From: Sulfuricella sp.
Lineage (GTDB): Bacteria; Pseudomonadota; Gammaproteobacteria; Burkholderiales; Sulfuricellaceae
Length of the DNA: 49,790 nt
Reading direction: 5' to 3'
NCBI GenBank assembly: GCA_028714315.1
Contig: JAQTMN010000014.1
Location: 1 to 49,790 of the forward strand
A model generated the notes under the pieces. It was not told the origin of the DNA and did not search any database. It saw only the letters and a list, made by a program, of their open reading frames with translations. Of this stretch, positions 42,701 to 49,714 are shown piece after piece (within the stretch, counting starts at the first letter, position 1; each line of letters starts with the position of its first letter). The translations under genes and the position numbers were made by a program.

Positions 42701-43329
42701 TCGACCAGAGCTTCATCCGCGACATGCTGCACGATCCGGAGGATCTGGCCATCGTCGAAAGCGTCGTCGGCCTGGCCCAGACCTTCAAGCGCCACGCCAT
42801 CGCCGAAGGCGTCGAGACGGCCGATCACGCCGCCATGCTGGTCCACCTCGGATGCAGCGACGGCCAGGGCTACGGCATCGCCCGGCCGATGCCGGCGGCG
42901 GCGCTTCCGGGCTGGCTGAAGGAATGGCGCGAGACCGGCTTCTGGCGCGGCCTCGCCCTGCCCGACGTCCCCAGCGACGGCGTCGGCCTGCTGGTGGCGC
43001 GGCAAGCCCACCTGGACTGGGCGGAAACCCTGGTCAGCCACATCCGGAACGGATCGCCGGACAGGCCGCCGGTGCTGGAGAGCCACCGATGCGGCTTCGG
43101 CCGCTGGCTGTACGGCCTGGGGCGACACCGGAGCGGGCCGCTGCCGGAATTCCGCGAAATCGAGGCGAAGCACGACCAGTTCCACGACCTGGCCCAGGAA
43201 ATCGTGGCGATCAAGGACACCGGCCGAGCGGCGGACGCCCGCACCCGGCTCGACGACCTGGCCGTCCTGGCCAACGCGCTTCAGACCAGCATCGACGGCC
43301 TGCAGGCCCGCATCAAGGTCGGCGCCTGA
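39745..43329 (+). CDS. MHYT-sensor-GGDEF-EAL-CZB membrane protein
   Basis: 1194 aa. A seven-helix MHYT domain comes first, with three motifs: MHFT at residue 86, MHYT at 149 and MHYT at 217; such domains are proposed to bind copper and sense O2, CO or NO. A further helix (about 277-300), a periplasmic dCache-like sensor (about 300-585) and a helix (about 590-610) follow. The cyclase domain has GGDEF at 715-719 with an RxxD inhibitory site (706-709). The EAL domain has EALIRWNHP and DDFGTGYSS. The C-terminus is a CZB zinc domain: His1089, Cys1116, His1143, His1147 (HLDW, HRCGFGRWL, KHDQFH). ATG 39745 follows GAGG; ATG 39778 is an alternative. Both catalytic motifs look intact. Confidence 0.9.
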   Translation: MGRRPGEPIKNMPDLLHLVFSAPDSSLLYAGHYDPLLVVLSVGIAIFASHASFMVSQHVAAGGAAMTRYGWTLVGGFCMGAGVWAMHFTGMLAFSLPCATTYDPVVTLLSMIPGVLASTLAVWIVSRREISFARLASGGLLLGAGIGTMHYTGMAAYRMNGLIRYDLKLFLLSLLAAVVLATLALWIKFQLQSWQARWRAFAPAVGAVVMGLAVSAMHYTAMTAAYFIRDGDASLPESQLAPAFIASVVLVITSAIILITLIAIFLARPSVFSFARIYRPVGVLILGWGAVAWMGAGYYGAHLADRTYRDELAQAHRSMDSVGGNIRGALATLRGVPEVLAHEETLRKELARFGPTRSPLEISERRRLWTDDAALSRLNAYLAIMAGGFNAEAVWVVNAAGDCIAASNASTPGSFVGTNYDDRQYFRQARAGGQSHQYAIGRVSKAPGLFYSYPVFLQGQFAGAVVAKRDIAGFLPWIKPANGFIADANGVIVLALDRNLEYQTLPGATVMALPEQERTQRYQRGDFKPLSIGAWKDHGFDGVVRFGRDPLPLALLSQPIAEGDIRIYVARPLPALVRIEDERPWIFLLVFIAGGMLIVAVAALTLNVRATRQAKEAAEDALVHLKEHELQLQHIANYDALTGLPNRRLLADRLNQAMAQAMREGHLMAVCYLDLDGFKPVNDELGHEYGDHLLIEVARRLENCVRAGDTVARLGGDEFVLVLTDFTGIETCHQILQRVLNAVSAPFTLEDCGVALSASIGASLYPDDRVDPDTLLRHADQAMYIAKENGRNRYHLFDPELDRQARAHRESLGRLAEALENREFVLHYQPQVNMKSGELLGAEALIRWNHPEKGLLAPAAFLDVLSGSPLEIAVGEWVIETALSQAEAWRTAGLRLPVSVNVSSEQLMNAGFSDWLAQSLARHPGIGSADLELEVLESSAIEDIGRTEEIIDACRLLGVRFALDDFGTGYSSLTHFRRLGIDTLKIDQSFIRDMLHDPEDLAIVESVVGLAQTFKRHAIAEGVETADHAAMLVHLGCSDGQGYGIARPMPAAALPGWLKEWRETGFWRGLALPDVPSDGVGLLVARQAHLDWAETLVSHIRNGSPDRPPVLESHRCGFGRWLYGLGRHRSGPLPEFREIEAKHDQFHDLAQEIVAIKDTGRAADARTRLDDLAVLANALQTSIDGLQARIKVGA

Positions 43330-43342
43330 GCGGGCAACGGTT

Positions 43343-43514
43343 GGCCGCGAAAAGGCACAAAAAGCACAAAAATAAAAACCTGGAGTTCATAGAACACAAA
43401 AAACTTACGACCATTACTCATTCTCCTTTGCATCCTTTGCGGTAAAACGCGGTTTTCCAGGAAAAAAACAGCGATGGGGTTCTCTTGTGCTTTTTTGAGC
43501 CTTTTCGCAGCCAT
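43343..43514. repeat. Inverted repeat, GGCCGCGAAAAGGCAC family, copy 2
   Basis: The left end GGCCGCGAAAAGGCACAAAA (43343 onward) and right end GAGCCTTTTCGCAGCCA (to 43514) surround AT-rich DNA with CTTTGCATCCTTTGCGG in the middle. The same plan is at 15919-16087. It fills most of the gap before trhP. Confidence 0.78.
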
Positions 43515-43609
43515 CGCCTTTGTTGTTTCCTTGCGCACCGCTCGCCATTCGTCCCCGCCCCGGCTATCATTCTCCTTGAATATTTTTCGGTTTTAACCCG
43601 CCCATCACC

Positions 43610-44959
43610 ATGCAAAAAGTCCCCGAACTGCTCCTCCCCGCCGGCTCTCTGGAAAAAATGCGCTATGCCTACGCCTATGGCGCGGACGCGGTGTACGCCG
43701 GCCAGCCGCGCTATTCCCTGCGCGCCCGCAACAACGAATTCGGCCTGCCGGAGCTGGCCACGGGCATCGCCGAAGCCCGCGCGCTGGGCAAGAAATTCTA
43801 CGTTGCCAGCAACCTCTCCCCGCACAACGCCAAGCTGAAAACCTATCTGGCGGACATGGCGCCGGTCATCGCCATGCGGCCAGACGCCCTGATCATGGCC
43901 GATCCCGGGCTGATCATGATGGTTCGCGAAGCTTGGCCTGAGATGCCGGTGCACCTGTCGGTGCAGGCCAACACGGTAAATCATGCCGCGGTGAAATTCT
44001 GGCAGTCGCTGGGCCTCACGCGGGTGATCCTGTCGCGCGAGTTGTCGCTCGACGAAATTGCCGAAATCCGCCAGCAATGCCCCGACATGGAACTCGAGGT
44101 ATTCGTCCACGGCGCCCTGTGCATCGCCTATTCCGGGCGCTGCCTGCTGTCCGGCTACTTCAACCACCGCGACGCCAACCAGGGCACCTGCACCAATTCC
44201 TGCCGCTGGGACTACAAGGTGCGTGAAGCGCGGGAAGACGCCGCAGGCGTGATCCGCGAAGTGGAATTCGATTTCAACGCGGCGATGGCCGAGTCCGCGC
44301 TCGCCTCGTGCGGCGATCAAGAGCGCCACCCGCTCGCCGACCGGGTATGGATGATCGAGGAAGGCCAGCGGCCGGGCGAGCTGATGCCGGTGCTGGAAGA
44401 CGAGCACGGCACTTACATCATGAATTCCAAGGATTTGCGCGCGGTCGAACACGTCGCCCGTCTAACCGAGATCGGCGTCGATTCGCTCAAGATCGAAGGC
44501 CGCACCAAGTCGGCCTACTACGTCGTTCGCACCGCCCAGGTCTACCGCCGGGCGATCGACGATGCCGCGACGGGCCGCGCCTTCGACCCGGCACATCTCG
44601 CGACGCTGGAAAATCTCGCCAACCGCGGCTATACCGACGGCTTCTACCAGCGCCACCATACCGTCGAATACCAGAACTACCTCACCGGCCAGTCGGAAAG
44701 CGCGCGCCAGATGTACGTCGGCGACATCGTGGCCTACGATGCCGCGAAGGGCCTGGCCGAGGTGGTGGTGAAAAACCGCTTCGCCGTCGGTGACCGGCTG
44801 GAGCTGATCCATCCCACCGGCAACCGCGAACTGGTCGTGGAGCGCATGTTCGACCTGGATGGCGCCGCCATCGCGGTGGCGCCGGGGAACGGCTGGGTCG
44901 TGCGCGTTCCCTTGGAAAGTGCCATGGAGCAGGGCATGCTGGCCAGATTTTTACCCTAA
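43610..44959 (+). CDS. trhP: tRNA 5-hydroxyuridine synthesis protein (peptidase U32 family)
   Basis: 449 aa. The prephenate-dependent tRNA U34 hydroxylation factor (formerly YegQ). Very clear signatures: ELLLPAGSLEKMRYAYAYGADAVYAGQPRYSLRARNNEF, LGKKFYVASN, HLSVQANTVN, HGALCIAYSGRCLLSGYFN, the Cys-rich GTCTNSCRW and EHGTYIMNSKDL. Length is as in E. coli. It occurs with U32 proteins that bind an iron-sulfur cluster (Cys in SGRC and GTCTNSC). ATG 43610 fits the family start; the leader is short after the repeat. The stop codon TAA (44957-44959) is part of a repeat element. Confidence 0.95.
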   Translation: MQKVPELLLPAGSLEKMRYAYAYGADAVYAGQPRYSLRARNNEFGLPELATGIAEARALGKKFYVASNLSPHNAKLKTYLADMAPVIAMRPDALIMADPGLIMMVREAWPEMPVHLSVQANTVNHAAVKFWQSLGLTRVILSRELSLDEIAEIRQQCPDMELEVFVHGALCIAYSGRCLLSGYFNHRDANQGTCTNSCRWDYKVREAREDAAGVIREVEFDFNAAMAESALASCGDQERHPLADRVWMIEEGQRPGELMPVLEDEHGTYIMNSKDLRAVEHVARLTEIGVDSLKIEGRTKSAYYVVRTAQVYRRAIDDAATGRAFDPAHLATLENLANRGYTDGFYQRHHTVEYQNYLTGQSESARQMYVGDIVAYDAAKGLAEVVVKNRFAVGDRLELIHPTGNRELVVERMFDLDGAAIAVAPGNGWVVRVPLESAMEQGMLARFLP

Positions 44960-45066
44960 CGGTCATGGCGAATCGCCGCCCCGAATCATGAAACGGCGAA
45001 TTTGTGGGTCAGGCTTCAGCCTGACTTATACGGCTGCACCCCAAAGGGCACAAGAGCTGCACCCAC
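44957..45066. repeat. CATGGCGAATCGCC / GTGGGTCAGGC element, copy 3
   Basis: Starts CTAACGGTCATGGCGAATCG right at the trhP stop; its first 39 bp equal those at 18292. The hairpin part starts GTGGGTCAGGCTTCAGCC (45004) and ends ACCCAC (45066), with extra GGGCACAAGAGC between. A trace of the CTCCGTGGTTCGAATGGG repeat follows to about 45120. Confidence 0.85.
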
Positions 45067-45129
45067 AGCCGCTCGAATCGGAGTTCTCTATGATCTCCGT
45101 GGTTCGAATGGGGTTTTTAGGTTTATGAC

Positions 45130-46341
45130 ATGATCAAGAAAATCGATGTGGCCCAGCTCAGGCCCGGCATGCACATCCACGACCTGAACTGCGGCTGGAT
45201 GGACCATCCGTTTCTGCGCGGCAGCTTCAAGGTCACGCGCGACAAGGACATCGAGAAGATCGTCGGCTACGGCATCCGCGAGGTCTACATCGACACCGAC
45301 AAGGGCTTCGATGCGCCGGAGGCCCGGGAAGAAAGCGAAGTCCGGGCCGACCTCGAACACCAGATGCGCGAAGTGGCGGTGAAGGCCAAACCCGCCCCAG
45401 CCGCCTCGCTGGGCGACGAATTGGGCAAGGCGCAAAAAGTGCACCGCGAGGCCAACAGGATCGTCCACAGCATCCTGCAGGACAGCCGCATCGGCAAACA
45501 GATCGAGCTGGAGCAGGTGGAGCCCGTCGTCGAGCAATTGACCGATTCGATCTTCCGCAACAAGGACGCCCTGCTCAGCCTGGCCAGGATCAAGCAGAAG
45601 GACGATTACACTTTCCTCCACTCGGTCAGCGTCGGCACCTTGCTGATCTCGTTCTGCCGCGCGCTCGAGCTCGACCGCGACACGATCAGGCTGGCCGGCA
45701 TCGGCGGCCTGCTGCACGACGTCGGCAAGATGAAAGTGCCGGATGCGATCCTGAACAAGCCCGGCAAACTCACCGAAGCGGAATTGCGCACCATGAAATC
45801 GCACGTGGTGCACAGCCGCGACATCCTGTCAGAGACGCCCGGCATCGCGCAGGCTTCGCTGGACGTGGCGGCGCAGCACCACGAGCGCCATGACGGCAGC
45901 GGCTACCCGCTCGGGCTGAAGGGTTCGGAGATGTCCGTTTATGGCCAGATGGCGGCCATCGTGGACGTGTACGACGCGATCACCTCGGAGCGCTGCTACC
46001 ACAAGGGCATGGAGCCGACGGTCGCGCTCAGGAAAATGTTCGAGTGGAGCAAGTTCCATTTCAACCCGGAACTGGTCCACGCTTTCGTTCGCACCATCGG
46101 CATTTACCCGGTCGGCACGCTGGTGATGCTGGAAAGCGGCAAGATCGGCATCGTCATCGAACAGCGCGAACAAAATCTGGTGCAGCCGCTGGTGCGGGTG
46201 GTGTTCAACGCCAGGAAAGGCTACTACGTGGAGCCGGAAGATATCGACCTGTCACGCCCGTTGGGGATGGGGGGAGGCGACCGGGTGGTAAGCCACGAAT
46301 CTCCCGCGAAATGGGGGATAGACGTTTACAGGTTCATGTAG
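45130..46341 (+). CDS. HD-GYP c-di-GMP phosphodiesterase with DUF3391 domain
   Basis: 403 aa. N-terminal DUF3391 (about 1-130: KKIDVAQLRPGMHIHDLNCGW, a typical start), a helical linker, and a HD-GYP domain. Metal and substrate residues: His196/Asp197 in LLHDVGKMKVP, HHERHDGSGYPLGLKG with GYP at 258-260, and the MAAIVDVYDAITSERCYHKGM segment. It should cleave c-di-GMP to GMP or pGpG; it is the third phosphodiesterase-type protein of this window. ATG 45130 fits; a possible ribosome site is weak (TTTAGG). Confidence 0.94.
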   Translation: MIKKIDVAQLRPGMHIHDLNCGWMDHPFLRGSFKVTRDKDIEKIVGYGIREVYIDTDKGFDAPEAREESEVRADLEHQMREVAVKAKPAPAASLGDELGKAQKVHREANRIVHSILQDSRIGKQIELEQVEPVVEQLTDSIFRNKDALLSLARIKQKDDYTFLHSVSVGTLLISFCRALELDRDTIRLAGIGGLLHDVGKMKVPDAILNKPGKLTEAELRTMKSHVVHSRDILSETPGIAQASLDVAAQHHERHDGSGYPLGLKGSEMSVYGQMAAIVDVYDAITSERCYHKGMEPTVALRKMFEWSKFHFNPELVHAFVRTIGIYPVGTLVMLESGKIGIVIEQREQNLVQPLVRVVFNARKGYYVEPEDIDLSRPLGMGGGDRVVSHESPAKWGIDVYRFM

Positions 46342-46360
46342 TACCGGAGCTTGCAGCGGA

Positions 46361-46420
46361 TAGCTGGTAGCTCGTAGCACCCGAACCGGCTACTCGCTAC
46401 AAGCTACAAGCTACCAGCTG
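46361..46420. repeat. Inverted repeat TAGCTGGTAGC / GCTACCAGCT between convergent genes
   Basis: Left arm TAGCTGGTAGCTCGTAGC (46361-46378) and right arm about 46395-46420 (GCTACAAGCTACAAGCTACC) form a hairpin between the convergent HD-GYP gene and amtB. There is no T-run; it may act as a repeat or a factor-independent end with low confidence. The same AAGCTACA units lie at 9597-9612. Confidence 0.65.
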
Positions 46421-46423
46421 ATT

Positions 46424-47620
46424 TCAAACTTCGCCTTCCGGCGTGGCGTAGATTTTGTGGATGCTGATATCCGCGCCGTTGAATTCCTCCTCGGCATCGA
46501 GGCGCAGGCCGATCAGCTTGCTGACCAGTCCATAGACCACGAAGCCGCCGGCCAGCGCGACTCCAATGCCCATCAGGGTGCCGATCAGCTGCGCCGCGAA
46601 GCTGACGTTGCCGACGCCGCCCAGGGCCTTGAGGCCGAACACGCCCGCGGCAATGCCGCCCCACGCGCCGCACAGGCCATGCAGCGGCCACACGCCGAGC
46701 ACGTCGTCGATTTTCCATTTGTTCTGGGTCAGCGTGAACATCCACACGAACAGCGCACCCGCCACCGCGCCGGTCACCAGCGCGCCCACCGGGTGCATCA
46801 GGTCGGAGCCGGCGCATACCGCCACCAAGCCGGCGAGCGGGCCGTTATGCACGAAGCCGGGGTCGTTCCTGCCCACTACCAGCGCGGCGAGGATGCCGCC
46901 CACCATCGCCATCAGCGAATTCACCGCCACCAGGCCGCTGACCGCGTCGATGGTCTGCGCCGACATGACATTGAAACCGAACCAGCCCACCGACAAGATC
47001 CAGGCGCCCAGGGCAAGGAACGGAATATTCGAAGGCGGATGCGCCGCGATCAAGCCGTCCTTGCTGTAGCGCCCGCGCCGTGCGCCGAGCAGCAACACCG
47101 CCGGCAAGGCGATCCAGCCGCCCATCGCATGCACCACGACGGAGCCGGCGAAATCATGGAATTCCGCGCCGAAGGTCCCTTTCAGCCAATCCTGCACACC
47201 GAAGTGATGGTTCCAGACGATGCCCTCGAAGAAGGGATAGACGAAGCCGACCAGGAGGAAAGTCGCCGCCAGTTGGGGGTTGAACCGGGCGCGCTCGGCG
47301 ATGCCGCCGGAGACGATCGCCGGGATCGCAGCGGCGAAAGTCAGCAGGAAGAAAAACTTGACCAGATCGTAGCCGCTTTTCTGCGCCAGCACCTCGGCGC
47401 CGGAAAAGAAATTCACGCCGTAGGCAATGCTGTAGCCGATGAAGAAGTAGGCGACGGTGGAAATGGCGAAGTCGGCCATGATCTTCACCAGCGCGTTCAC
47501 CTGGTTTTTCCGCCGCACCGTGCCGAGTTCGAGGAAAGCGAAACCCGCATGCATGGCCAGCACCATGATCGCGCCAAGAAGGATAAACAACACATCGCTG
47601 CTGGTCTTCAGATTTTCCAT
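46424..47620 (-). CDS. amtB: Ammonium transporter (Amt/MEP family)
   Basis: 398 aa, 11 membrane helices. It conducts NH4+/NH3 across the inner membrane. Twin-His pore: DFAGSVVVHAMGGW and PLHGLCGAWGGI; the phenylalanine and ammonium-binding region is at FFEGIVWNHHFGVQ. The N-terminus (MENLKTSSDVLFILLGAIMVLAMHAGFAFLE) starts directly in the first helix, without the signal peptide of E. coli AmtB. No glnK gene stands next to it, unlike the usual glnK-amtB pair. ATG 47620 follows CTGGAG. Control is by sigma-54, as shown by the sites upstream. Confidence 0.95.
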   Translation of the reverse strand: MENLKTSSDVLFILLGAIMVLAMHAGFAFLELGTVRRKNQVNALVKIMADFAISTVAYFFIGYSIAYGVNFFSGAEVLAQKSGYDLVKFFFLLTFAAAIPAIVSGGIAERARFNPQLAATFLLVGFVYPFFEGIVWNHHFGVQDWLKGTFGAEFHDFAGSVVVHAMGGWIALPAVLLLGARRGRYSKDGLIAAHPPSNIPFLALGAWILSVGWFGFNVMSAQTIDAVSGLVAVNSLMAMVGGILAALVVGRNDPGFVHNGPLAGLVAVCAGSDLMHPVGALVTGAVAGALFVWMFTLTQNKWKIDDVLGVWPLHGLCGAWGGIAAGVFGLKALGGVGNVSFAAQLIGTLMGIGVALAGGFVVYGLVSKLIGLRLDAEEEFNGADISIHKIYATPEGEV

Positions 47621-47652
47621 TGTTGCTCCAGAAATAAAGTTTCATCCCTGTT

Positions 47653-47668
47653 AGCAACAATCGGGCCA
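47653..47668 (-). promoter_or_regulatory. Sigma-54 -24/-12 promoter of amtB
   Basis: Read on the minus strand: TGGCCCGATTGTTGCT, one base away from TGGCACG-N4-TTGCT, with the GG and GC doublets 10 bp apart. The -12 end is about 33 bp upstream of the amtB ATG, giving a short leader. Confidence 0.85.
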
Positions 47669-47673
47669 GAAAT

Positions 47674-47716
47674 AAGCGCACTGTTTTGGAAGGAAATATT
47701 CCAAAACAGTGCGCTT
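47674..47716. promoter_or_regulatory. Perfect 18-bp palindrome upstream of the amtB promoter
   Basis: AAGCGCACTGTTTTGGAA (47674-47691), 7-nt loop, TTCCAAAACAGTGCGCTT (47699-47716), with no mismatch. It lies 6 bp upstream of the -24 box. Each half contains GCACTGTTTTGG, like half of an NtrC site. It could be an activator site, an operator or a transcript end for the hdr genes. Confidence 0.75.
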
Positions 47717-47721
47717 TATGC

Positions 47722-47766
47722 GCACCGATGCAGTGCGTAGATCAAATTGGCGCACCATTACGGCGC
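47722..47766. promoter_or_regulatory. Two NtrC-like enhancer sites
   Basis: GCACCGATGCAGTGC (47722-47736) and GCACCATTACGGCGC (47752-47766) each match GCACC-N5-GGTGC at nine of ten fixed positions. They are about 67 and 97 bp upstream of the -12 end of the amtB promoter, a good distance for a sigma-54 enhancer. Confidence 0.65.
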
Positions 47767-47791
47767 ACATGCCAACCTTTAATCATAGCCC

Positions 47792-48103
47792 TTAATCAAT
47801 ATCCAACCCAAACCGATGGGTGTGGTTGATGACATTGAGCAGCGCCTTGAACGGCACGGTGGGACCGAATTTCCGGATGATTTCCATGAAGGGCAGATCC
47901 GGGCCGTTCGGATCGAACTGATATTGCCCGGAAATCATGTCGTCGAACATTTTGCGCAAATCCCGGTCCATCGCATCCACCCACGGCAGGATCATCGCCT
48001 TGCGTTCTTCGTCGTCCTCGACGATGGCGCGCAGCTCGTCCACTTCGTAAACCGCCTGGTGCACCAGATCGATGTATTCGTCTACTGTTTTCGGATTTTT
48101 CAT
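47792..48103 (-). CDS. 103-aa conserved-looking protein downstream of hdrB
   Basis: 103 aa from ATG 48103, chosen because AAGGA stands 7 nt before it (about 48111-48115); ATG 48124 would add seven residues. It begins MKNPKTVDEYIDLVHQAVYE and ends HRFGLDID; it is acidic, has an alpha-helical look with no Cys, and no membrane helix or signal. Not recognised. It is the third gene of the hdrC-hdrB run, after a 94-bp gap with a hairpin. Placement next to Hdr proteins hints at a role in that complex or in sulfur carriage, but this is inference. Codon use looks the same as its neighbours. Confidence 0.75.
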   Translation of the reverse strand: MKNPKTVDEYIDLVHQAVYEVDELRAIVEDDEERKAMILPWVDAMDRDLRKMFDDMISGQYQFDPNGPDLPFMEIIRKFGPTVPFKALLNVINHTHRFGLDID

Positions 48104-48127
48104 GATGATTTCCTTATGCCACAAAAC

Positions 48128-48155
48128 AATTGGGGCGACCCGAAAGCCGCCCCCA
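48128..48155. terminator. Hairpin between hdrB and the 103-aa gene, possible attenuator
   Basis: On the minus strand TTGGGGGCGGC and GTCGCCCCAA can pair (with bulges), and TTGTTTTG follows, a weak T-rich tail. It could lower expression of the 103-aa gene compared with hdrB, rather than end transcription fully. Confidence 0.4.
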
Positions 48156-48197
48156 AGTTACTGCCGTAAAGATTCTTCTTCTTCACATGCTTTTTGG

Positions 48198-49094
48198 TTA
48201 CTTCTTGGCAATTTCCTCAAGCCGGGTGGCGCGGATGATCTGTCCGTCCAGCGCCGCTTCCTTCGCCGTGCCGCCGTAAGCGACGGTAATCAGCTGCGAG
48301 TAGTAAGTCACCGGGATATTGAACTTGGTGCCGTAGCGCTTGTTCACTTCGCCCTGGTAAATCTCGACGTTGGCTTGGCACAGCGGGCAGGGCGTGACGA
48401 TCATCTCGGCGCCGTGGTCGTAGGCGGATTCGATGATGTCCTTGATCTGCTTCTGGCTCTTTTCCGGCTCGGAGAAAGCCAGCGCGCCGCCGCAGCAAGT
48501 CACTTTCTGGTCGTACGTCACCGCTTCGCCGCCCATCGCTTCGACCAGGCGGTCGAGATACATCGGGTTCTCGAACGACTCGCCGGCGATGCCGAACGGA
48601 CGGTTGGTCTGGCAGCCGACGTAGCCGGCGAACTTGATGCCTTGCAGCGGGTTTTTCACGCCCTTTTTCAGTTCGTCGAAGCCGAAATCCTCGACCAGCA
48701 CTTCCGCCATGTGACGCGCGTTCTGCTTGCCTTCGTAGGCCAGGCCGGCTTCTTTCAGCGCTTCATTGGCGTCCGCCTTCATCTGGGTGCTATGGTCCAG
48801 GCGCTCCTTGGCCTCGCGGGTGGAGAGCCAGCAGGCGGCGCAGGTCGCCACCACGTCCATGCCGGGGTTGTTTTTCTCGGACAGCGCCAGGTTGCGCGCG
48901 GACAGCGTGATGCGCGGCAGTTCGCCGCCTTCGGCGTAGCCGATCGATGCGCCGCAGCAGTTCCAGTCCGGGATCTCTTTCAGCTCGATGTCCAGCAGCT
49001 TGCACATCGAATGGGTCGAGGTCAGGTAGTTGGACGACGACGCCTTGGACTGGGAAGAGCAGCCGGGGTAAAACGAAAAGGTCTTTTTAGCCAT
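48198..49094 (-). CDS. hdrB: HdrB-like subunit (two CCG domains)
   Basis: 298 aa from ATG 49094, which has AAGGAG 6 nt upstream; ATG 49112 is unlikely. Two CCG domains are complete: Cys12, Cys46/47, Cys85/88 (YPGC, DWNCCG, CAAC) and the second with YVGC, VTCCGG and CPLC. In HdrB these bind noncubane 4Fe-4S clusters that handle disulfides. It follows hdrC by 10 bp. In sulfur-oxidising bacteria a paired hdrC-hdrB is part of the sHdr complex (order C1-B1-A-hyp-C2-B2); here hdrA and lbpA are not visible, so the system is not proven. No transmembrane segment is seen. Confidence 0.9.
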   Translation of the reverse strand: MAKKTFSFYPGCSSQSKASSSNYLTSTHSMCKLLDIELKEIPDWNCCGASIGYAEGGELPRITLSARNLALSEKNNPGMDVVATCAACWLSTREAKERLDHSTQMKADANEALKEAGLAYEGKQNARHMAEVLVEDFGFDELKKGVKNPLQGIKFAGYVGCQTNRPFGIAGESFENPMYLDRLVEAMGGEAVTYDQKVTCCGGALAFSEPEKSQKQIKDIIESAYDHGAEMIVTPCPLCQANVEIYQGEVNKRYGTKFNIPVTYYSQLITVAYGGTAKEAALDGQIIRATRLEEIAKK

Positions 49095-49104
49095 GTTTGA
49101 CTCC

Positions 49105-49704
49105 TTAGGCAAGGTTCTTGCGGCGGTCTTCGATCTCGCGCGCTTTCTTCAACATCGCGTGGAACCCGCTCTTGTCCTTGACGCCGTGCGGCGCGAACAA
49201 TTCCATCGGGTTCAGGCGCTTCGCCTTCACCATGCCCAGACCGACGCTTTGCATCGCCATGGCGTTCTTGATGCCTTGCGAGAAGCCGTCCTTGAAGTAC
49301 ATGCCGAGAGACAGCTTGAGTTCGTTGACGCGGCCCGCCTGCGCCAGATTGTTCCAGAACATGCTGGCGAACTGCTGGGTCGGCTGCTTCTTCGGCGACA
49401 GGCCCAGACGATAGGCGTAGTTGGCGAGACCGTGCATGATGTGGGTGATCGGCAGCTTGCGCGGGCAGCGCACGATGCACTGGTAGCACGAGGTGCACAT
49501 CCACATCGAATCCGACGTGAGCACTTCCTCGCGCTTGCCGGCGCGGATCATCATGAAGATTTCCTGCGGCGGATGCGCCCAGTGCGGGCCGAACGGGCAG
49601 GAGCCGGCGCACACGCCGCACTGCATGCACATCTTGACCCAGTGGCCTTCCTCGACCTTGTCCTCGACTTCCCGGAGGAAATTATTGCGGTAGTTTTCGC
49701 TCAT
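49105..49704 (-). CDS. hdrC: HdrC-like subunit (two 4Fe-4S clusters)
   Basis: 199 aa. Two 4Fe-4S motifs: Cys26/29/32/36 (CMQCGVCAGSCP) and Cys70/73/76/80 (CTSCYQCIVRCP). A helical C-terminal half follows (YAYRLGLSPKKQPTQQFASM). It passes electrons between HdrA-type flavin and HdrB. The start ATG 49704 follows GGAG. It reads straight from the gene at 49715. No membrane segment, unlike the heme-linked HdrE/DsrM types. Confidence 0.9.
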   Translation of the reverse strand: MSENYRNNFLREVEDKVEEGHWVKMCMQCGVCAGSCPFGPHWAHPPQEIFMMIRAGKREEVLTSDSMWMCTSCYQCIVRCPRKLPITHIMHGLANYAYRLGLSPKKQPTQQFASMFWNNLAQAGRVNELKLSLGMYFKDGFSQGIKNAMAMQSVGLGMVKAKRLNPMELFAPHGVKDKSGFHAMLKKAREIEDRRKNLA

Positions 49705-49714
49705 ATGCCGTCTC

